Source: JAAXVZ01 sp964392465 (GTDB lineage Archaea > Nanobdellota > Nanobdellia > Woesearchaeales > GW2011-AR15). Taken from it: 16,977 nt of DNA. Of the stretch, positions 13,510 through 16,977 are shown piece after piece (the first letter of the stretch is position 1; every line of letters starts with the position of its first letter). A model generated the notes under the pieces. That model was not told the origin of the DNA. It searched no databases and saw only the letters and a program-made list of their open reading frames with translations. Location: positions 1 to 16,977 of the forward strand of contig CAYMPC010000023.1 in assembly GCA_964392465.1 (NCBI GenBank). The letters run 5' to 3'. The position numbers and the translations under genes were made by a program.

Positions 13510-14397
13510 ATGATAAAGGCAATAATGGAAAAAACATGGCTTATCCTTGTTATAAGTATGTTATTAGGTCTCCTTTATCCAAACTTTTCTTTTTTTTTAG
13601 AACCATATCTAATGATTCTTTTAATTATAATGATAACTTTTTCTTTGAAAGATATTGTCTTAAATAAAATAATTAATATAAAAAACCTTAAAAAGTCTTT
13701 TGTGCTTTTTCTGTTTAATTATATAATTTTAACTTCTTTATTAATATTATTAGCTTTTTTGTTTGTAAAAGATTCTGATTATAAAAAAGGATTTGTAATT
13801 ATGGCAGCTGTGCCATGTGCAATAGTGGTTATACCCTTTACAAAACTTTTGAAGGCAGATACAAATATCTCAACGCTGGGATTAATTACAACTTACTTTC
13901 TCTCACTTTTCCTAACTCCTTTGATCATCTGGTTATTTTTCAAGGAATCAATAAATTTTTTTGATCTTTTGAAAACATTATTTCTTCTAGTTATTCTTCC
14001 CTTATTTTTGTCTAGGCTACTTAATATATTTAATGGCAGTTTAAAAAAATATGATACTATCATTATTAATCTTATTTTTTTAATTACAACTTATGGATTT
14101 ATAGCTTTAAACAGAGAAACAATAGTAAATAACTTTTTTTCTTTGAAATCTGTTATTTTTGTTCTTTTCATAAAAACATTTATTCTTACTGCTTTTCTCT
14201 ATTTTATTCTAAAAAAATTAAAGACACAAAGAAAAACAGCCATTCCAATTATATTATTTACAAACTACAAAAACCTTGGTTATGCAGCATTACTTTCACT
14301 GACACTTATCAATAAAGAAGCGGCATTACCTTCTACATTAGGCATACTATTTGATTCTTTTCTTTTTATTTACTTAGAAAAAATATTAAAATACTAG
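13510..14397 (+). CDS. BASS/SBF-family membrane transporter, 295 aa
   Basis: This highly hydrophobic protein has about nine to ten predicted membrane helices and resembles the bile acid:sodium symporter (SBF/BASS) superfamily. The segment GFVIMAAVPCAIVVIPFTKL followed by KADTNISTLGLITTY and LTPLI corresponds to the crossover region of that fold ('aa.Pca...... l..gd..ls...t......TP'). The substrate cannot be told from sequence; organic anions or keto acids are typical for the superfamily. I chose the ATG at 13510 because a TATA-like element lies about 28 nt upstream. An in-frame TTG at 13462 would leave only 5 bp to the divergent gene. An ATG at 13525, preceded by AAAGG, is also possible. The stop is TAG, 23 bp from the convergent release-factor gene. 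Confidence 0.65.
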   Translation: MIKAIMEKTWLILVISMLLGLLYPNFSFFLEPYLMILLIIMITFSLKDIVLNKIINIKNLKKSFVLFLFNYIILTSLLILLAFLFVKDSDYKKGFVIMAAVPCAIVVIPFTKLLKADTNISTLGLITTYFLSLFLTPLIIWLFFKESINFFDLLKTLFLLVILPLFLSRLLNIFNGSLKKYDTIIINLIFLITTYGFIALNRETIVNNFFSLKSVIFVLFIKTFILTAFLYFILKKLKTQRKTAIPIILFTNYKNLGYAALLSLTLINKEAALPSTLGILFDSFLFIYLEKILKY

Positions 14398-14420
14398 GAT
14401 TGATATAAAGAATAACAAAA

Positions 14421-15518
14421 CTAATGTACTTCATATCTTAAGATTGCGCCAAATTTTCCCATGTCTCTTAACTGTACTCCTTCTCTTGTCTCTGAGCTTA
14501 TTAATTGTACCTCTGTTCCAAATTGCTCTGCTATTTGTTCTAGTTCTTCAATAGTATTATCATCCAAATCCTCACTCAATAAAAGGACATCAGCAGCACC
14601 CTGCTCAAGTGCTTTTCTTACTTGCATTTCTCCATAAGCAACAGTTTTTGCGTTTTTTGCAAGCTTTTCAAAAAATTTCTGCATTATTGCTTTTTCAGTA
14701 CTTATTTCCTCAGCCGCCAATATATCCTGGCTCTTATCTACAAGCTCCTGCAACCCAAATTCACCAGTATAACTCAAGTCTTTTACAGCAATTATTTTCT
14801 GCACAAGCAGATTAGTAAGATAGCCGCTGTCTATCCATTCTTGTTTTGTAAGACCAGGGCCTCCAACAATTATCCCTTTTATTTCTTTATTTCCTAAGAA
14901 ATCATTTTTCACATATTCACCGACTCTTGCGAAAAAGTCCTTTGCCGCTCCCAATCTAAGCTGCTCATATCTATGTGCAGACTGCCCACCTGCTCTTGTT
15001 TTTCCTGGGACAATAGAGCTTGTTGATGTTAATGGAATAATCTTTTTTCCTACAAGAAGCGCTGTTGTTGCTTCTCTTACATCCAATACGACAAGACCAT
15101 ATGTTTCTCTTTTTTCAGCAATCTCTTTTAATGCATCTAAGACAAAAGTTTTATCACATCGATATAATCTGAAATTTAAGGGTTCAGGAGGCTCCATGCT
15201 GAATACTTCAATATCTTGCTGTCCTTCCCTTTCAGCGACATTTCCTGCAAAAACAGCCAGCCCATTATCAGGTGTTCTTTTGAATAATTTCAAGTGTTGC
15301 ATCATTCTCTCTAATGAATCAATGACATTCTTTCTAGTAGTAGAATCTTTGATATTTGTAGCAGTTCCCTGTTCTTGGGCAAGATGCTGGAGGATTTTAA
15401 TTATATCATAACCTGCCGGAACATATACAGAAACAAGTTCAGTATGTCTGCCCTTATGCTTTTCCAGATCATGAATAAACTTCAGCAGATGCCTTCTTTG
15501 CTTTGAATCTATTGACAT
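14421..15518 (-). CDS. prf1: Peptide chain release factor aRF1 (class 1), NIKD variant, shortened domain 3
   Basis: aRF1 reads stop codons and triggers peptide release. The protein starts MSIDSKQRRHLLKFI and has the three eRF1 domains. The catalytic motif AGGQSAHRYEQLR is intact (GGQ 177-179), as is the stop-decoding YxCxxxF motif (YRCDKTF, 119-125). The other decoding motif reads NIKD (55-58) instead of the usual NIKS. At 365 aa it is shorter than most archaeal aRF1 (about 400-425). After LLLSEDLDD it goes directly into the final helix (IEELEQIAEQFG), so the cysteine-bearing minidomain of domain 3 is missing. I chose ATG 15518 over an in-frame TTG at 15539 because TTTATAAA (15541-15548) lies about 27 nt before it. 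Confidence 0.93.
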   Translation of the reverse strand: MSIDSKQRRHLLKFIHDLEKHKGRHTELVSVYVPAGYDIIKILQHLAQEQGTATNIKDSTTRKNVIDSLERMMQHLKLFKRTPDNGLAVFAGNVAEREGQQDIEVFSMEPPEPLNFRLYRCDKTFVLDALKEIAEKRETYGLVVLDVREATTALLVGKKIIPLTSTSSIVPGKTRAGGQSAHRYEQLRLGAAKDFFARVGEYVKNDFLGNKEIKGIIVGGPGLTKQEWIDSGYLTNLLVQKIIAVKDLSYTGEFGLQELVDKSQDILAAEEISTEKAIMQKFFEKLAKNAKTVAYGEMQVRKALEQGAADVLLLSEDLDDNTIEELEQIAEQFGTEVQLISSETREGVQLRDMGKFGAILRYEVH

Positions 15519-15540
15519 ACATCTTTGAAATAAAGGCAAT

Positions 15541-15548
15541 TTTATAAA
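15541..15548 (-). promoter_or_regulatory. TATA box of the aRF1 gene
   Basis: TTTATAAA is centred about 27 nt upstream of the ATG at 15518, which predicts a leaderless mRNA. It lies in the 38-bp gap after the unknown 120-aa gene, so aRF1 probably has its own promoter. Confidence 0.55.
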
Positions 15549-15556
15549 AGTTTTTC

Positions 15557-15919
15557 TTAATTATAATCTTGTATAGCATCACTTATCTCCCAATAAAGAC
15601 GGGAAGAAAAATCAACTTTTCCGATTTTTGCTATTTTAGATATATCCTTCTCTAATTTTCCTGCTGTTTCTTTATCTTCATTAAAAAATACAAAAAGCAT
15701 AGGAGTATTAAAATAAAAAAGAAGCCCTCTTAGTTTAGGATAGCTATAATGTTCTTTTCCTGAATTTTCTTGTTCATAATAAACAACAGTGTATTGGTGA
15801 TTATAAACACTAACTCCTATTTTCACGTTTCCAATAACCTCTTTTAATAGTTTAATTAAATTAAGGTTTTCATTTTGGGTAAGGTAATATAGTCCATAAG
15901 AACTCATTTCTATCTCCAT
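15557..15919 (-). CDS. Hypothetical protein, 120 aa, unrecognised
   Basis: I do not recognise this family. The protein is soluble and looks alpha/beta. There is a YGLYYLTQNENLNLIKLLKE start, a central strand-rich region with many aromatics (YNHQYTVVYYEQ, GLLFYFNTPMLFVFF) and a C-terminal helix-strand part (AGKLEKDISKIAKIGKVDFS). There are no cysteines, signal peptide or metal motif. A TATA-like AT stretch (TTAAATATAAC on the minus strand, 15938-15948) sits about 25 nt before the ATG at 15919, which supports that start over an internal ATG four codons later. It lies upstream of aRF1 on the same strand, but a functional link is not shown. Confidence 0.7.
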   Translation of the reverse strand: MEIEMSSYGLYYLTQNENLNLIKLLKEVIGNVKIGVSVYNHQYTVVYYEQENSGKEHYSYPKLRGLLFYFNTPMLFVFFNEDKETAGKLEKDISKIAKIGKVDFSSRLYWEISDAIQDYN

Positions 15920-15937
15920 ACTAAAATTAATAATATG

Positions 15938-15948
15938 TTATATTTAAG
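15938..15948 (-). promoter_or_regulatory. TATA-like box of the 120-aa gene
   Basis: TTAAATATAAC on the minus strand lies about 25 nt upstream of the ATG at 15919, giving leaderless spacing. It supports the first of two nearby in-frame ATGs. Confidence 0.45.
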
Positions 15949-16020
15949 GTTTTTTTATGGTGTGTTTTTCCAGATTGTTTTTTAAATCTTACTATTAACT
16001 CCTCCTCTCATTAAACAAAA

Positions 16021-16030
16021 CATTTAAATA
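16021..16030 (+). promoter_or_regulatory. Probable TATA box of TFB
   Basis: CATTTAAATA is the best TATA-like sequence upstream of TFB on the plus strand. It places the transcript start near 16050 and leaves a leader of about 125 nt, much longer than any other inferred here. A nearer TATA-like sequence at leaderless or short-leader spacing is not evident. Confidence 0.45.
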
Positions 16031-16072
16031 CAACCTGTTTTTTACATATTACACTTTCAGGAAGATAAAGGG

Positions 16073-16107
16073 TTTCTTGGTTTTACAGGGGTGTTGAAAC
16101 TGAGAAG
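16073..16107 (+). promoter_or_regulatory. Candidate hairpin in the TFB leader
   Basis: TTTCTTGGTTTT (16073-16084) can pair over 12 contiguous positions, G-U wobbles included, with GAAACTGAGAAG (16096-16107). The loop is ACAGGGGTGTT. It lies about 70 nt before the TFB start and is a possible site of post-transcriptional control. I match it to no known riboswitch class. Confidence 0.35.
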
Positions 16108-16130
16108 GCCTAGCTATCCAATACTAAACA

Positions 16131-16160
16131 AAGCTAAATAAAGCTAAATAAAGCTATTAA
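16131..16160 (+). repeat. 10-bp tandem repeat in the TFB leader
   Basis: AAGCTAAATA occurs twice in tandem (16131-16150), followed by a third, partial copy AAGCTATTAA. The period is about one helical turn and each unit contains the palindrome AGCT. The array ends just before the Shine-Dalgarno, so it could be a protein-binding site on DNA or RNA, or slippage-derived filler. Confidence 0.6.
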
Positions 16161-16164
16161 ATAC

Positions 16165-16170
16165 GGAGGA
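16165..16170 (+). promoter_or_regulatory. Strong Shine-Dalgarno that sets the TFB start
   Basis: GGAGGA is the best ribosome-binding site in the window. Two in-frame ATGs follow, at 16172 and 16178. The SD is too close to the first (about 2 nt) and well placed for the second (about 8 nt), so 16178 is the likelier start. Confidence 0.65.
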
Positions 16171-16177
16171 AATGAAA

Positions 16178-16977
16178 ATGATTAAAGACATACAGTACAA
16201 AAAATGCCCAGAATGCGGAGCAGAGAACTTAAGCTGGAATAAGGAAAAAGGAGAAGTTGCTTGTAAATCATGCGGCTTAGTCCTAGATGACAAATTATTT
16301 GATTTTGGCCAGGAATGGAGAGAATTTGATTCTGAATCTGCACAAAATCATAGAAGGACAGGAGCACCTTTGACCTATACACAGGAAGACAGAGGGCTAG
16401 GGACAGAAGTAGGGACAAAGGCAGACTTATACAAATTATCCAAGAAAGACAAGGATAGATTTTACAGATTGAGATTATGGCAGAGAAGAGTCTCTACAGC
16501 AATAGAGTCTAACTTAAGATTAGCTCTATCAGAAATTAAAAGAATAGTTTCTGTTTTAGGATTGCCTGGATATGTGGAAGAAGAAATAGCCAGAATCTAT
16601 ACAGAAGCTGTCCAAAGAGGTTTAGTGAGAGGACATTCAACAGAAGCAGTTGTTGCAGGTGTTGTCTATGCTGTATTGAGAATGTATGATATTCCAAGAA
16701 CATTAAATGAAGTTTCAGATGTAACAGGAATTGATAAGAAGAAAGTTGCTAAAAACTTCAAATATGTTTCAAGAAACTTGAATATTAGAACGTTGCCAAT
16801 AGATCCAATGAACTATGTCTCAAGATTTGCATCTGAATTGCAGTTGAAGCCAAAGACACAGACAAAGGCCCTTGACATTGTTCAAGTAGCAATGAAAGAA
16901 GAGATAACTTCTGGAAGAAGCCCAAAAGGAATAGCAGCAGGTGCTTTGTACATTGCATCAAAATTGAACAATGAAAG
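16178..16977 (+). CDS. tfb: Transcription initiation factor TFB (3' end outside window)
   Basis: The archaeal TFIIB homologue binds TBP-TATA and positions RNAP at the start site. The visible 266 residues give the N-terminal zinc ribbon (C10PEC13 and C29KSC32), the B-reader/linker with EWREFDSES and RRTGAPLTY (47-67) and DRGLGTEVG (71-79), then two cyclin folds. The first runs from about 100 to 200 (GLPGYVEEEIARIY, RGHSTEAVVAGVVYAV), and the second begins about 205 and is cut at SKLNNE. Archaeal TFBs are usually about 300 aa, so some 35-40 residues are missing. It is on the plus strand behind a long leader with a strong Shine-Dalgarno, and is divergent from the 120-aa gene. The identification is secure. 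Confidence 0.96.
   Translation, partial: MIKDIQYKKCPECGAENLSWNKEKGEVACKSCGLVLDDKLFDFGQEWREFDSESAQNHRRTGAPLTYTQEDRGLGTEVGTKADLYKLSKKDKDRFYRLRLWQRRVSTAIESNLRLALSEIKRIVSVLGLPGYVEEEIARIYTEAVQRGLVRGHSTEAVVAGVVYAVLRMYDIPRTLNEVSDVTGIDKKKVAKNFKYVSRNLNIRTLPIDPMNYVSRFASELQLKPKTQTKALDIVQVAMKEEITSGRSPKGIAAGALYIASKLNNE

Noticed and set aside
14609..14897. Open frames on the strand opposite aRF1, and similar long antisense frames opposite rpoA1, rpoA2, the surface protein and TFB.
   Set aside because: They lie wholly within strongly supported genes, show no family features and reflect codon bias of the true strand.
15519..15539. Upstream TTG start for aRF1 adding seven residues.
   Set aside because: The TATA box at 15541-15548 would nearly abut that start. 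The ATG at 15518 has ideal leaderless spacing and matches the usual N-terminus.
16085..16120. TPP riboswitch in the TFB leader, suggested by GGGGTG followed by CTGAGA.
   Set aside because: The second arm (CCTGATCTGGATAATACCAG-like) and the matching ACCC strand are absent, and the gene has no link to thiamine.
1..16977. CRISPR arrays, insertion sequences, integrases or tRNA genes.
   Set aside because: No regularly spaced repeats, transposase motifs, terminal inverted repeats or tRNA arm patterns were found on reading both strands.

Overview
This AT-rich window is archaeal. It carries a split RNA polymerase large subunit (A' and A''), TFB, aIF5A with an intact hypusine site, ribosomal protein L40e and a GGQ-type class 1 release factor, and no bacterial counterparts. 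Genes are short and tightly packed. TATA-like boxes lie about 25-28 nt before many start codons, which predicts leaderless mRNAs. A very large, asparagine- and sequon-rich anchored surface protein is present. Together these suggest a small-genome DPANN-type archaeon (Woesearchaeota/Pacearchaeota-like). That placement is inference from style and not a phylogenetic result. TAA, TGA and TAG stops all occur, so the standard code is in use.

Layout. (1) 1-3511, plus strand: the 3' part of rpoA1 followed directly by rpoA2, ending in T-tracts. (2) 3599-4454: a 99-aa orphan gene and then a compact, poorly explained stretch. It holds a candidate multi-helix RNA (3922-4050), a perfect palindrome (4111-4131), a 45-residue ribbon-helix-helix gene (4165-4302), and a GC-richer segment (4302-4454) that is both a nested hairpin and a 50-codon open frame. 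(3) 4444-8064: a 1206-aa secreted, anchored multidomain surface protein. (4) 8070-10853: a Trm-G10-type tRNA methyltransferase (minus), a small winged-helix protein and a single-pass membrane protein (plus), and a TrmJ-type SPOUT methyltransferase (minus). (5) 10890-12694, minus: the operon aIF5A - L40e - M50 site-2-protease-like membrane peptidase. (6) 12797-14397: a SprT/M48-like zinc protease and a BASS/SBF-family transporter, divergent around one shared TATA-like element. (7) 14421-15919, minus: aRF1 and an unknown 120-aa gene. (8) 16021-16977, plus: TFB (cut off at the window end), with an unusually long leader that has a 12-bp hairpin, 10-bp repeats and a strong Shine-Dalgarno.

Most identified genes serve information processing: transcription (RNAP, TFB), translation (aIF5A, L40e, aRF1) and tRNA modification. 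The places most likely to hold something new are the RHH/structured-RNA stretch at 3899-4454, the TFB leader, and the release factor, which has NIKD for NIKS and lacks the domain-3 minidomain.
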